Under the pieces are notes generated by a model. That model made no database searches. It was given only the letters and a program-made list of their open reading frames with translations, and was not told where the DNA came from. This document shows positions 12,696-23,850 of a stretch of 64,000 nt of DNA, piece after piece. Position numbers and translations under genes: made by a program. Every line of letters begins with the position of its first letter. Position 1 is the stretch's first letter. The DNA comes from Clarireedia homoeocarpa (lineage: Eukaryota > Ascomycota > Leotiomycetes > Helotiales > Rutstroemiaceae). The stretch spans positions 248,001 to 312,000 of the forward strand of contig LNKV01000042.1 of the NCBI GenBank assembly GCA_001465935.1, in the 5' to 3' direction.

Positions 12696-13167
12696 CCGCT
12701 AAAAACAACCGTGCTCTAGCTGTAGCTGGGCTCGGTGGCTCAGTATCTGGCGTTGAGACAGGTGCGCATGCGGGAAATGTTTGTATGTACTTCCGTATGG
12801 TGGGGTGAATCTCGTCACGAGGCCGAGTGTTTTGACTCCATGCATGATCACGTGTATGAGGGGAAGGGAGCGGCAGTGAGTAGATTGCTTCAATTTGTGT
12901 AAATTGTATTTCAAGTACCCCTTGTTGAAAAGGAGTCGGGATAAATGTAGAAGTGAACAGCTCCTGTACAGGTAAATGACTCCTGTATCCGTGAATAGCT
13001 TCAGTGCATATGAATAGCTCCCGTCTCCTGTACATTCCTGTTCACCTGTAATACCATTGGAATAGTATAACTCATGAGTCATAAGGACTCATTCAGGATA
13101 CCTATAAAAGGTTCCCATTTTCCATAGTTTAGATAGAAATCAATCAAGTCATACATCTCATCTTACA
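12695..13167 (-). mobile_element. Repeat element copy A (possible LTR fragment), inverted relative to copy B
   Basis: Read on the minus strand from about 13167, this begins TTGTAAGATGA and continues with about 215 bp that match the plus strand at about 38653-38866 at roughly 80% identity by eye. Shared blocks include GATTGATTTCTATCTAAACTA, TTTATAGGTATCC and AGGAGCTGTTCACTTCTACA. Inside are degenerate ~22-25 bp units around 'GGAGCYATTCA'. Past the shared block the two copies diverge. A TG start next to a gene breakpoint would suit an LTR fragment, but I found no target-site duplication and no coding domain. The left limit is uncertain. Confidence 0.65.
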
Positions 13168-14372
13168 ATAAATCTCGCAGGCGTGAGAAGTGCAGCACTG
13201 CCAAGCTAACTGCTCCCTACCAAAGCAGACGGTTCGTGGAGATAGACGCGTTTCCTGGAATACCCAGCCCCGTTTAGTAGCAAAATTTTGTTCAAACATA
13301 GGGATGAGAAGATTGGATGGGTAGCAATCCCACGTCATATAAGAGCCACTGTTGTTCAACTGGACTTGAACGCGACATCCTCGTGATTTGGATGGCGATC
13401 TCTCGAAGAAACAGCCGACAGTGCCATTAACAGCACTCGAGGAGCAGATATTCAAAGTCGAGATCGCATATACTGTAGCCATTTTGTTCGCTTCCGTCTC
13501 CCAGTCTCCATTCTTGCCCTATATTGAGTCAATTTTAGTGGGTATACCAAGTGATCGTACGAGACGGTGAATGAGTTTTTCTCGTCACTTGCCTGGATAA
13601 TAGAATACACCAGGAATCAATCCAAATATATTTGAAGTTCAGTTTCCGTGCCACATCCATTGCATCCTGAAACGTCTTTGTCAAATCGCTTATCGGAATT
13701 CGTTCCTGCATCTGCTCGAGATTCCCCTTGATCAGACTTTTAAATGTTAAGCCACCCCAGCAATGGCTCAAAGTGAGATACTTGGTAGAAGTTGGCAAAT
13801 TCTGCGTTAAGCAGAGCTTAATCTCGTCATCCGAGTCTCCCACAGCGATAAGACGTGTTGGTAGCGAGTGCTCTATAATCGGAACATTACATGGCTCATG
13901 TTCGCTGGAACATGTGTCCATCCATTTCTTTATCAGTTGCCAGCTGCCCTCACTATTTGCGAACTTCTCAATGCTTCCTACCTTCGTCTCCTTTAGATCG
14001 ATCGTGTAGGGTTGAGATGGACCAAACTAGGCAACAGCTACGACTCCATCTTGGGCACGCTTGCTACCGGAAAAGCGCAAGTTCATCTCCACACCGTCAC
14101 CCATGGGGCCGGAGACTTCTACCCAGCTTTTCCTGGTCCGGACTTGAATCTAGCAGGTTGCTAATGGTAGTCGGGGACAAGCTGTCCAGAAAGATACTGC
14201 ACACCTCGCAGCCAGACGCCGCAGATGCCTGGAGGGTGGAGATGGTGTGATGGATTGGTCCACCGCCTGGCTGAAAGTCCCAATATCTGCTGTCGTGCCA
14301 CTGATCGAGAGAATCGCGGCATCTTCCACAAGGGGTAGAGACCACGCTTTGAGTGGTTTGCTTGTCGTTCAT
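13167..14372 (-). pseudogene. HET-domain (heterokaryon incompatibility) gene, disrupted
   Basis: The first segment, 14372 down to 14097, has the usual HET-protein N-terminus: paired Cys (CGRCRDSL), then LQASAASGCEVCSIFL. The HET domain follows at 13921-13590: YLTLSHCWGG, then FQDAMDVARKLNFKYIWIDSWCI. A third segment, 13510-13170, carries DWETEANKMATVY and RGWVFQETRLSPRTVCFGREQLAWQC. These match the family in order but do not form one frame. The frame shifts near 14100, an in-frame TAG lies at 14027-14029 (preceding VGSIEKFANSE...), and about five extra bases sit after the WCI codons near 13600 before a GCAAGT splice-like site. The product ends abruptly where the repeat element begins (13167), with no C-terminal half. 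Intact relatives control allorecognition and cell death on hyphal fusion. I judge it a pseudogene; assembly error could explain one lesion, not all. Confidence 0.75.
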
Positions 14373-14769
14373 TTTTTGATATGCCTGATAAGATATTGTG
14401 ATAGATTGAGTGGTAGGGAATTGTAAGATTGTCACCGAGGAACTGGACGTAGAACGTAGAGTATTGATCAGATCCAACTAATTGTTGTCTATCTACAAAA
14501 GCACTCATGCTACTATGGACTAATGTTACAAGCAATCACATGTAGCAGCCGATACGGTCTTGAGACGGTTTCGGTCAGCATCGTAAAATAGTTATTCCGG
14601 ATCCGAATAGTAGAACTATCTCGACTGAAGCCCACTTCGCCCACCAATGAAACCAACTCATATTTGGTCGCAAAGCTGTCTGGTTGTGAAGCTCAAAACA
14701 GCCAACAACGATTAAATTGAGGAATTGAACAAGAACTACTCAACACGATAACAAGAAACAAATCTGAAA

Positions 14770-15752
14770 ATGGATATTCGACTTTTGCGCCCTTCGGACA
14801 TTCCGCATGTCCAACATGCGAACATAACCAATCTTCCCGAAAAGTGCGTTTCTCTATCCTTCTACCCCTCCATTCTGCCAACACTATCGCATCTCCTCCA
14901 TTCTCTGCCCCCTCTGTCTCTACTGATCCAGTCATGATATATTTCATTGTCTTAATTTATCCTAACTTTCACCTTTTCTCTCCCAATCCTTCTATACCAC
15001 CCCTCTTGTTCACACAACCCCCACTAACCAACCCCCTCTCTATAGTTACTTCCTCAAATACTACCTCTACCACGCTCTCAACTGGCCCCAACTATCCTAC
15101 GTCGCAGTCGACGTCTCGCGCCCCCAAAAGACCCCTTATGACTATCCCCGCATCGTGGGCTACGTCCTCGCGAAAATGGAAGAAGATCCCGCCGACGGCG
15201 TCCAACACGGCCACATCACATCTCTCAGCGTCATGCGGACACATCGGCGGTTAGGCATTGCCGACAAGTTAATGAGACAGAGCCGTACGTTTGCCTTGCA
15301 TTTCCCTATGCGACCCTCCCGCCCTGAGCTCTCCCATTCTCCTGTACCCCAACATCCCTACTAACCCCAGTGCAGAAAAAGCCATGGTCGAAACCTTCTC
15401 CGCACAGTATGTCTCCCTACACGTACGTATCTCCAACCAAGCCGCGCTGCGCCTCTACCGCGACACACTCGGTTTCCAGACGGAAAAAATTGAAGCGAAA
15501 TACTATGCGGACGGCGAAGATGCGTATTCGATGAAGTTAGATCTAGGATATGTTCGGGAGCAGATTCTAGACGAGCAGGAAGAGGCCGAGGCGGGTGATG
15601 AGGGGGAGGCGGTGGGGAGTATGGGGAAGGAGGGGGATACTGCCGGGGAGGATAAGACGGAGAAGGAGAAGGATAAGAAGAGAAAAGTTAAGGTGGGGAG
15701 GGGACTGGGTGTGGGTGAGTTGGTGGAGAGGAATGAGAGTGTGAAGGCTTAA
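14770..15752 (+). CDS. naa10: N-alpha-acetyltransferase catalytic subunit (NatA, Ard1/Naa10)
   Basis: Exons 14770-14843, 15046-15284 and 15376-15752 encode 229 residues, close to the ~235 of animal Naa10. The enzyme is the catalytic subunit of NatA; with Naa15 on the ribosome it acetylates Ser/Ala/Thr/Gly N-termini exposed after Met removal. The GNAT fold is clear: [14 protein letters not shown] start, [33 protein letters not shown] with the acetyl-CoA loop R-R-L-G-I-A at residues 92-97, then [23 protein letters not shown] and [15 protein letters not shown]. The last ~60 residues are a Glu/Lys-rich tail, as in other eukaryotic Naa10. Both introns (202 and 91 nt) join conserved residues in frame (PEN|YF and RQS|QKA). 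It is upstream of a long intergenic region and shares no operon-like neighbour. Confidence 0.95.
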
Positions 15753-16129
15753 GTTATTGTCCGTGCGGTTGAGAATGGGGAGAAGGGTGGAGAGGATAGC
15801 TACTACTACGGTATAGTATGGTATAGTCGTCATGGATGGAGTCTAAAAGTTAAGATTTACATCAGGGATCGGGAAAGACTATAGATGGGTTGACTGATTC
15901 GGATATACTACAAATAGCTATCCGACTATGTATGTATATTACAAAGCCTTCCAATAAATATCATTGCACAGGCCATTTCTCTCTCTCACCAATTCCCCAT
16001 CTCTCATCCTCACGATCCACCACATAATCTCTCCTCCCTCCCCCAACGTCTCTTTCCCCTTTTTCCTTTCTCAGCAGCGGTACGTAAACGAAAATCTGAA
16101 ATATCAAAAGCCAGACCCTAACCTAATCT

Positions 16130-16221
16130 AACACACACACACACACCAGATAGATAGATAGATAGACGCCAGTCCAAAGATCTTAATCCAGACACCTACC
16201 TACATTACATTACATTACATT
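16130..16221. repeat. AC, GATA and ATTAC microsatellites
   Basis: Three simple arrays in a row: (AC)n at 16130-16146, (GATA)n at 16149-16167 and (ATTAC)n at 16200-16221. Confidence 0.9.
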
Positions 16222-16341
16222 CAGCATGCTCTATCATCTTACGCCGCCTAGCAGATAGCGAGCGGGCTTCAGAGAGATAAAAAAAGGACCCGACGACATC
16301 TGTTCTTAGTTCCGGCTTGGATTCCGTTAACAACATGGAAG

Positions 16342-16369
16342 GATGAATGAATGAATGAATGAATGAATG
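16342..16369. repeat. GAAT tetranucleotide microsatellite
   Basis: Seven near-perfect GAAT/ATGA units in intergenic DNA downstream of NAA10. Confidence 0.9.
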
Positions 16370-18260
16370 TATTCGTTGTTGTAGAAGGCTGAGGGATGAT
16401 GGGTTTGTTTGTTCCTTGGGGGAGGATATGATGGAGATGGTGTTGGGGGGGGGATGTAGAATTTTAATTTTTTTTAGAAGCATGTAAGTTGCAATTATGG
16501 GTTTGCTGCCGCTGTGCTATGATGATGAGTTTGCTGTTTTCTTCTCGTTGTTTGGGGGACTGGGATATTTGTGTGGATGGGCGGTATGTGTATAAGAAGG
16601 AAGGGGTTATGGTACGTGAAAGGAGAGAAGTGCAGTGCAGTGTGGTGTGGTGCGGTGTAGTGTGGAATATAGATAGAGAGTTGGGATGGGATTGGACGGG
16701 AGTTGAGAATATTTTGGATGGAATTTGATAGATGAATGGAGATGAGACGGAGAGAAAGTAGTATTCCAGTCCATTACGTTACATTTCCATCGTCTAGAGA
16801 GCAGGTGCCTATGGATAAATGGACTACCACGTGTGAAGGTAAGCTGTGCCGCGCGCCCGCGGGCTGCTTGCAGATACTACCTCGACTTGGAGCTTGGGTG
16901 AAAAGCAAATATCCTATCCTATCATGTGATGGATGGATGATATTCGCTAGCACTTGCAGGAGAGCAAACCATCGACGCTTGTTTGCTGGTTTGTCAGGAC
17001 AAGGAAGGGACACTGCATGAGGTATGTATAGGAGGGAACTAAGATATAAGAAATTTGATCGATAGGAATTGCAAATACTGGATAGATAGTTATGGCCAGC
17101 TCCCAGCTCTCTTCCGAATCCCATCCTCTCTGATATCCACCGACAGAAAATTTTCCAATCAATATTACATTTTATGTAAGAAAGCAAAAGAAAAAAACAT
17201 ATTGCCGACATCGACATCGCACGGCATGCAAGAAATCAAACATTTGAGAAGTCTAGATTCAGCCTCTCAGCCTTGGTGGCTTGAATTATAGTGAATTTTG
17301 ATACAACTTCGTATCGATCTTTTCCCCTAAATGAAAGAATAAATGAAGATACTGTAAGTTACTGTAAGTTACATGTTCTTGATAAGGCGGAGACGAGATG
17401 AGATGAGATGGGATTCTGGGAATGGGAATTGTTACGATTGATACGGAGATTTTCTTTTTCATCTCTTTCATACACACTCTCTCTCGGCGCGATTCTGCAT
17501 TATCCATCACCAGCCGCAACCGCAAGTTACTGTAACAATACAATGTCTGTGACCCTTTCCCGCGTCGGCTTCGTGGAAAATGGCACAAGTAGGATATGCA
17601 GGCAGCTCGTTTGGGGAAAATTGTGAAACAGCTAGTTGGAGGAAAGAGGAAAGCGGACTGGGCAAAATGGGTAATTGTAACGGGTGTTCCTGGATGCAAT
17701 GCGTGCGCTGGTCGTTGGTTGAACCGTTGTTTAACTTGTTTAACTTGTTTTCCTGTTTCTTTTCCTTTTTCTTTCCCCCAGTAGGGCAACTGTACCTGTC
17801 TGTGCCTGGTACCTAGTTCTTAGCTCCCTCGAGCTACTCCGTACAGTATCTGCCTTAAGGAAAAAGGAAGTATCTACCTTCGTACCCACCGAGTCTTCTA
17901 GGCTAATGTTATGCTCTTGGGTTTTATGCGGAAGAATACATTCATATACTTTGTTTTTATGCCTTCGGTCCTGCATTGCTTTTCCCCTTCGATGATGTAC
18001 TTGTACAGTAGAGAACTATCCCCTCAAGATGAGTAGTTTGGGGCTTTTCTCAAGGGTCTCTGCATTTTTGAGGACCAAGCTTGGCTAGATATGGGGGTGA
18101 GTGCACGAAAGGTACATTACATTGGCCCAACGAAGTAGAGAGCAGGCCTTGTACGGAAGTAGGTATGCCACGCAATACTACTTGCACATGAGCGCATATG
18201 TACATGTATGTCCAGGTATGTTACGCGTTGAAAACGAATAAGCTGGCGATAAGCTCTGTA

Positions 18261-18310
18261 GTTCGGCGTCGTTCGACGTCGTTCGACGTCGTTCGACGTC
18301 GTTCGACTTC
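18261..18310. repeat. Five copies of a 10-bp unit GTTCGACGTC
   Basis: The unit contains the palindrome GACGTC. The three central copies are exact; the first (GTTCGGCGTC) and last (GTTCGACTTC) differ by one base each. Confidence 0.95.
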
Positions 18311-19206
18311 TGTTGTGTGAAGCACTGCTGCGGTGCTGGGATCGACTATCGTGCTAGTAGATGCGAGTAGAAGGATGATTTGATATGCTGCGTATAGAAG
18401 GAAGGGGGTGGAGGATCCTAAGGATCTATGGAACATTCTTCTGGTGTAAACATGTAACCACCGAGTAACTGGCAAGCTTGTTTTGCCTCGTATAACCTAT
18501 TATATCATATCATAACTTATCATATCCTATCCTATCCTATCCTATCCTCTCCTATCACATCGACGAAACAGATGAAATAGATGAAGCAAAGGACAGCGTC
18601 GGAAACCAGCCGAAATGGTGGTGTTTGTTTATCTGCACGTCGTAAGGTCAGAACTATATCTCCTTTTGCCAATGTAATCAATATATTACAGTTGGGACGG
18701 TAAGCTTCGAGGAAGATCGGCAGCCACTACCACCTAGGTACAGTAAAGCCATGAGCTACTTGTCCTGGACCTGGAAAGGTATCATTCAATCTCCAAGGCC
18801 AAATCCCTCGATCCCTCGCAATCCATCGTTCATCCACGCAGTCCCCTATCTACACTTCCCTGTCTTTGCCCAAAGAAACCTGGATACGATCTATAAATCC
18901 CGGGGAAAAGCGAGGCCAGGAGTGATGGGGGAAAGGGAAGAAGGAAGATTTGATATGCAGACATAGAAATAGAGAAAAAAGCCGTTTGGAAGGTTAAGCT
19001 CTTACCTTGTACTGCCCTTATAGATCTTGTTATGTATATTCTTTTTTTATTGTTGATTTTTTGGAATGTTCTGCTTGCTGTACGAAAGTGCTATATGTAC
19101 CCTTTATCTTCTCTGTAGTCTTTGCACCACTTTTTACCCCTTAGTTAATTAAGTGCTTGCCCGTTTCCCTTGGAGATGGGAGATGATCTTCACGCGCGAT
19201 AAGGAA

Positions 19207-19378
19207 AAAATAGAAATAGAAATGGAAATGGAAATAGAAATAGAAATAGAGCAAGAGGCAGTACTCAATACTCAATACTCAATACTAATACTAATACTCA
19301 ATACTAATACTCAATACTAATACTCCATACTCAATACTCCATACTCAATACTCCATACTCCATACTCCATACTGTACA
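19207..19378. repeat. GAAATA array followed by ACTCAAT/ACTAAT/ACTCCAT array
   Basis: Purine-rich hexamers (19207-19250), then about 115 bp of mixed 6-7 bp units of the form ACT(C)(A/C)AT. This lies about 1 kb upstream of the DENN gene start. Confidence 0.9.
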
Positions 19379-19649
19379 ATACTCCCACCTCGGTGCAATA
19401 AAAAGGACCTGAGGTAACACGCGAAAAGAACCTGGTCCGACAGATTCATATATCGGAGTAGGAGTAGTAGTTCTAGTCAACACATTCCTCCCTCCACCCA
19501 CTACCACCACTCTCGACCTGGGCAGATAGCCATTTGCAATCTTTCTCTTTGCCTCTCCCAGTCCCGCTCCCTCTCTCTCTCTCTCTTTCACGGACTTGAC
19601 TTGTATACCGTACTGTACACAAGAAAGCTATATAACAAAACATAGTCAT

Positions 19650-19687
19650 TCGTCCTTGGTCCTTCGTCCTTCGTCCTTCGTCCTTCC
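19650..19687. repeat. TCGTCCT tandem repeat
   Basis: About five copies of a 7-bp pyrimidine-rich unit, one of them TGGTCCT. Confidence 0.9.
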
Positions 19688-20345
19688 AAAGAGGATACGA
19701 ATACTTTGTACTTGTACTTTTGGACCGCCAGTTTCCTTTCGAATTGGATAACCTCCTTTTTACCGCAACGACTTACCTTTTTTCAGTCAAATTCACTTGC
19801 AAAGGGAAGCCTTCCGGGAGTAGGAAAGGATTGGAGAAAGTGGTTCACCTGCTTGCCTTCTCACTGGTGCTGGTTCCAAAGCTGTTCATAAATAAACTCG
19901 AACTACCGATTTCACAGGGTCCGATCTTCAAATATTCAATCAAGCATCAACCTAGGATATACCCACAATCCAACCCACAATCCAACCCAAATCCAACCCA
20001 AATCCAAAAGCCGCCGACAACAGAACGTCAACTACAATTCTCGCACATTCACTCAAGCATTCCTTTCCAAGAACAACTTGCAGAGAATTCCAGAATTCGA
20101 GAAAATTCACTCCTCAAAAAAGAACATCAGACCATCGCATCCACTGTCCCCCTCCCCCCCCTCCCCCCCAAAAGTCTCACTTCTCCCTAAAAGCCGCGGT
20201 AAAAGCGTCTATCGACCGGTACCATACTTTTCAATGTCATATTGAAAGGGGGATCCATTCACTCACCACACGGCATCTCTGCCAACACATCGCCCACTTC
20301 GAACAACTCAGGGCACTGGACTCCAGCTTCACTCTATCATTTGTC

Positions 20346-23300
20346 ATGGATAATACTTCGGCTCCTCTGGCCGATTATTTCTGGATCGCGGGGATTGATT
20401 CTTTATCATATGGGCCCGATATTTTCCCCTCGACCTCAAGAGAGCGAGGCAATATACAGCCACCGCCCTCTCCTCAAGTAGATGCTACTATAGAAGAAAG
20501 TCCTGAAGGTGAAAACTCTCCACCCCCAACAAACCCACGAGCTGCACGACACTCTCGCACCAATTCCTGGAACCGATTAAGCAAGAATTCGCAAGATAAT
20601 CGCAGCTCGATATCCACGCTTGAAGAGAACGATGGCACAGCTAGCAACCGAAGCAGTATTACACTCAAAGCTGGCCTAAGTGGCCATACCAATGGAAATG
20701 GCACCAAGGGCGAAGAGGGCAAGGTTGGAGGAATCTTTGGCGATTTCGATTTCGACCAAGCGCTACTTAAGTTTGCGAACGCAAGGGAGGACTTCTTGGA
20801 TGATCTGAGTTTCGCTGCTGGAGCCCCGACACAACCCGCGCCACCCATGACGAGCTCGAGGACATCGAGGCTAAGAGTGGAAGATGCAGAAAATATACAA
20901 AAGAGGAGTCCAACATTAAGGAGTGTTGGTGGCAGTATCAGGAGGAAAATCAGTTTCAGGGATTTGAATAGTGTGAAGAGACAAGCATCGATGGCGGGTA
21001 GAAGTAGTAAGTCTTCACATTCTATTCTGCTGTGTCATGGAGGGATGATCTCAGCATCTATACTCCATCCGTTTATCGACAGTCTTGATGCTAACAACCT
21101 TCACAGTGTCTGTACGAACATCGAGACGCCTTAGTAACTACAATTCTGTCATTCCACCTCCCGAGCCACTGAATCTAGATCCGGATATGCACCCCTTGAA
21201 ACGACGCTTCGAGCCGGTTTTACTCGATAGATATCCACCAAAACATGCAACGGAGGAATTGGCCAGGAGAGGTAGATTTCCAGATTATGTACCGATGTTC
21301 GCATTTCCAAACGATATCAGGATTGTATCTTCCGACGAGCGACCGCGATCAACATGGCACGGCTTTGCTATGACTTCCGATGACAACTCAAAGATATATG
21401 GAATAACTGTAATTGTTTGGATGCCGCTGAATCAGGAGGCTGCAGCAAATGTCGAGAGAAGATGTGAGCAATGGAGACAAAGCCATATGACAAACGAAGA
21501 GCGAGAGCTAGCTGCGAGCTTAGGAGAAAGATTGGCTTTAGAACGGGCAAATTTATCTCAATTGCTTGCGAAATTACCTTCAGTTGTTTCTGGTTCGGTA
21601 GAGAGAGAACAATTGGAAGAACAAATCAGTGCGGTAGAGGAGAAAATCGGCTTGATGACGGACATGCTTCGACCAGTCAGACACGGTGCTGCAGCCAAGA
21701 TTGAAGGGTTGACCGATGGTGAGACGGGGTTATGGACCCCGAGGGCGTACGGTATTCTTGGCAGAGACGGCAGCATGACCAGCTTCTGGAAGGAGTGGCT
21801 TAGAGCTGTTGTGGTACCTATGACAGACGGTGCTATCCTCCGAGTGCCGGCAAGTTCACCAAAGGTCGGTAGATGGCAACCCCTGGAAAGATATGTTGTC
21901 AACTTGTGCACCGAAGCATTAAGTCCGTTATCCTCGAAAACGCAAATTGAAATCGCCGTTCGCGAATTACGATTATTTGCCCGGAAAGAAGCACCAAACG
22001 AATTACCAGACTCTCGCAATACGGATATTTATGCCCTGTTCCGAGCTTTAAGCATTCCCAATATTGTTGCTTTGCTCGAATTTATGCTGTCGGAGTCAAG
22101 GATTATTCTCCTCTCGTCTCACACAGCCATGTTACATTTGGCTAGTAAGGCTTTGGTCAGTTTGCTGTACCCCTTGAAATGGGCAAGCATCTTCATTCCT
22201 GTGCTTCCAGCAAGATTGCTGTCCGCTCTCGAGGCACCATGCCCATACATTGTGGGTATTGAGCGAAGATACGATAACATCGAACTTCCAGAGGATGACT
22301 ATGTTTTGGTTGATTTGGATCAAGACATGGTTGAATCTACTACTCCCCCGATTTCACTACCCCGACAACAACGCCGGAAGCTTGTCTCTCTACTTCAGAT
22401 GGCCGCTCCACATCATAACAGATGTGGTGTCGAGGTTGCACCGCCTCCATATGCCATTGAGACCTTCCCATATGATGCATTCTCGTCTGAGAATGAAGCA
22501 ATATTCACTCAAAACGCTCCTCCCGGAACGTTGGGTAAATATGCAAGTCAAAACTCCACTACTTTCGGTGAGCCAGATCTTCAGTCAACGAAACGACCTT
22601 TGGTTTTCAATGCATTTTTGCAATCGAAGAATGACCACACTCGCGTCGAACGCCCATCGACTAGTCGATCAAATAAGACAAGTCCACCACAATCCTTATC
22701 ACCTGTCTCAGGACATTGCCCACCATTACCCACCACCCCTATTTCTCGAAACGATTCTGGGTTCGCACTCACTGCAACTCTAAGGGAAAAGCGATCTGGC
22801 CATTTCGATTCAACTTCAAGACGAAGTTCCTCGTTTGGTCTCGAACGCCAACCGACTCTTCGCAAACCCAGTGTGCCATTCAATAGTGGTCATTCCGCTA
22901 GTCTTTCAACGTCAGCGCTTTCGATTGACAACAAATCTATGTATGGATATGCCCCGTCTGCGTATGCGCCATCTGCTTATGCCGCCTCAACTATTGCCGC
23001 ATCAACAATCATGCCAAATATGCTCATGCAACCTGTTCGAAATACCGATACCACTATTTGGGTCGAGGGACACTGCTTCTCTTATAACGCCAATGATATG
23101 GGATCTGTATGCTCGATTTGTGATGACAAGCCAGAAGACGATGGTATGTATAGCTGCGGTGCTTGTAGTACAGTATCTCATGGCCGTTGTCTTGGCCAAT
23201 GTTCGCTCGTATGCCCTGCTGCTTTCCATGCAGATCGTGTCCGTGCTGCCTTTGTTAGATGCTTCGCAAGTTTGTTTTATACCTACAGGAAATATCTTGG

Positions 23301-23850
23301 TCGACCATCTAAGACACAAAAGTCAAGTGGACAGTTGTACGGTTTCGATATGGATGGTTTCTTGAAAAGTCTGCCACATGAACAGCAAGAGTACACACAA
23401 ATGCTCCAGCAGACTCAAGGTAATTCTCCATTTAATCAATCCAACAAAATGACAAATTACTAACCATGTCATATTATAGCATTCAACCAATTCATCCATG
23501 AACGCGAAACCAAACAATCTAATGATCGAGATATCCAGCTCTTCGATTCCATCATCCAAGCCAAAAAGTCACGAGGCCGGTCAGCATTCTTCTCATCCAA
23601 GTCCTCCCTTCGACCTGGCTTCTTGGAAGATACATCCGACCACTTATGGCGCTCAGCATTGGTCCCTACACCTACCGCCAAATTCCCTGGCGACTACAAG
23701 ACAGTTGTCACCCGGATCCCGGCTCAGCTCGATATTGGCTTAATGAAAGAGCCGAGAAGCGTTGCAGGCGTACCACGAATAGATCTGCCGGGGAAGAGAG
23801 TGGGCCGAAAAGCAGTCCCGAGTATGCTGGGTCCGAAAGGCTTGATTTAA
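20346..23850 (+). CDS. DENN-domain protein with C1-like zinc finger
   Basis: Exons 20346-21006, 21107-23419 and 23480-23850 encode 1,114 residues. DENN proteins usually act as guanine-nucleotide exchange factors for Rab GTPases in membrane traffic; the Rab partner here is unknown. After a Ser-rich N-terminus, the uDENN region reads RFEPVLLDRYPP...PDYVPMFAFPNDI, with WHGFAMTSDDNSKIYGI. A helical insert and the cDENN core follow (FRALSIPNIVALLEFMLSESRIILLSSHTAMLHLASKALVSLLYPLKWASIFIPVLP). A disordered region includes YAPSAYAPSAYAAST repeats. Then comes a Cys/His-rich finger (GHCFSYNANDMGSVCSICDDK...YSCGACSTVSHGRC) like a protein-kinase-C C1 domain. The dDENN region is FNQFIHERE...IQLFDSIIQAKKSRGR. 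Both introns (100 and 60 nt) join in frame. The C1-like finger inside the DENN tail suggests membrane lipid contact, which is inference. Confidence 0.92.

Larger units (their letters stand above)
15753..20345. other. Long intergenic region with many microsatellites
   Basis: 4.6 kb between NAA10 and the DENN gene, with no supported gene. It contains AC/GATA/ATTAC runs (16130-16221), GAAT (16342-16369), a 10-bp array (18261-18310), pyrimidine-rich CCTAT repeats (about 18490-18555), GAAATA and ACTCAAT arrays (19207-19378) and TCGTCCT repeats (19650-19687). The right 600 bp is C- and CT-rich and probably the promoter and leader of the DENN gene. Confidence 0.65.

Noticed and set aside
17286..17789. 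167-codon minus frame upstream of the DENN gene
   Set aside because: Low-complexity composition, no domain and no supporting neighbours.
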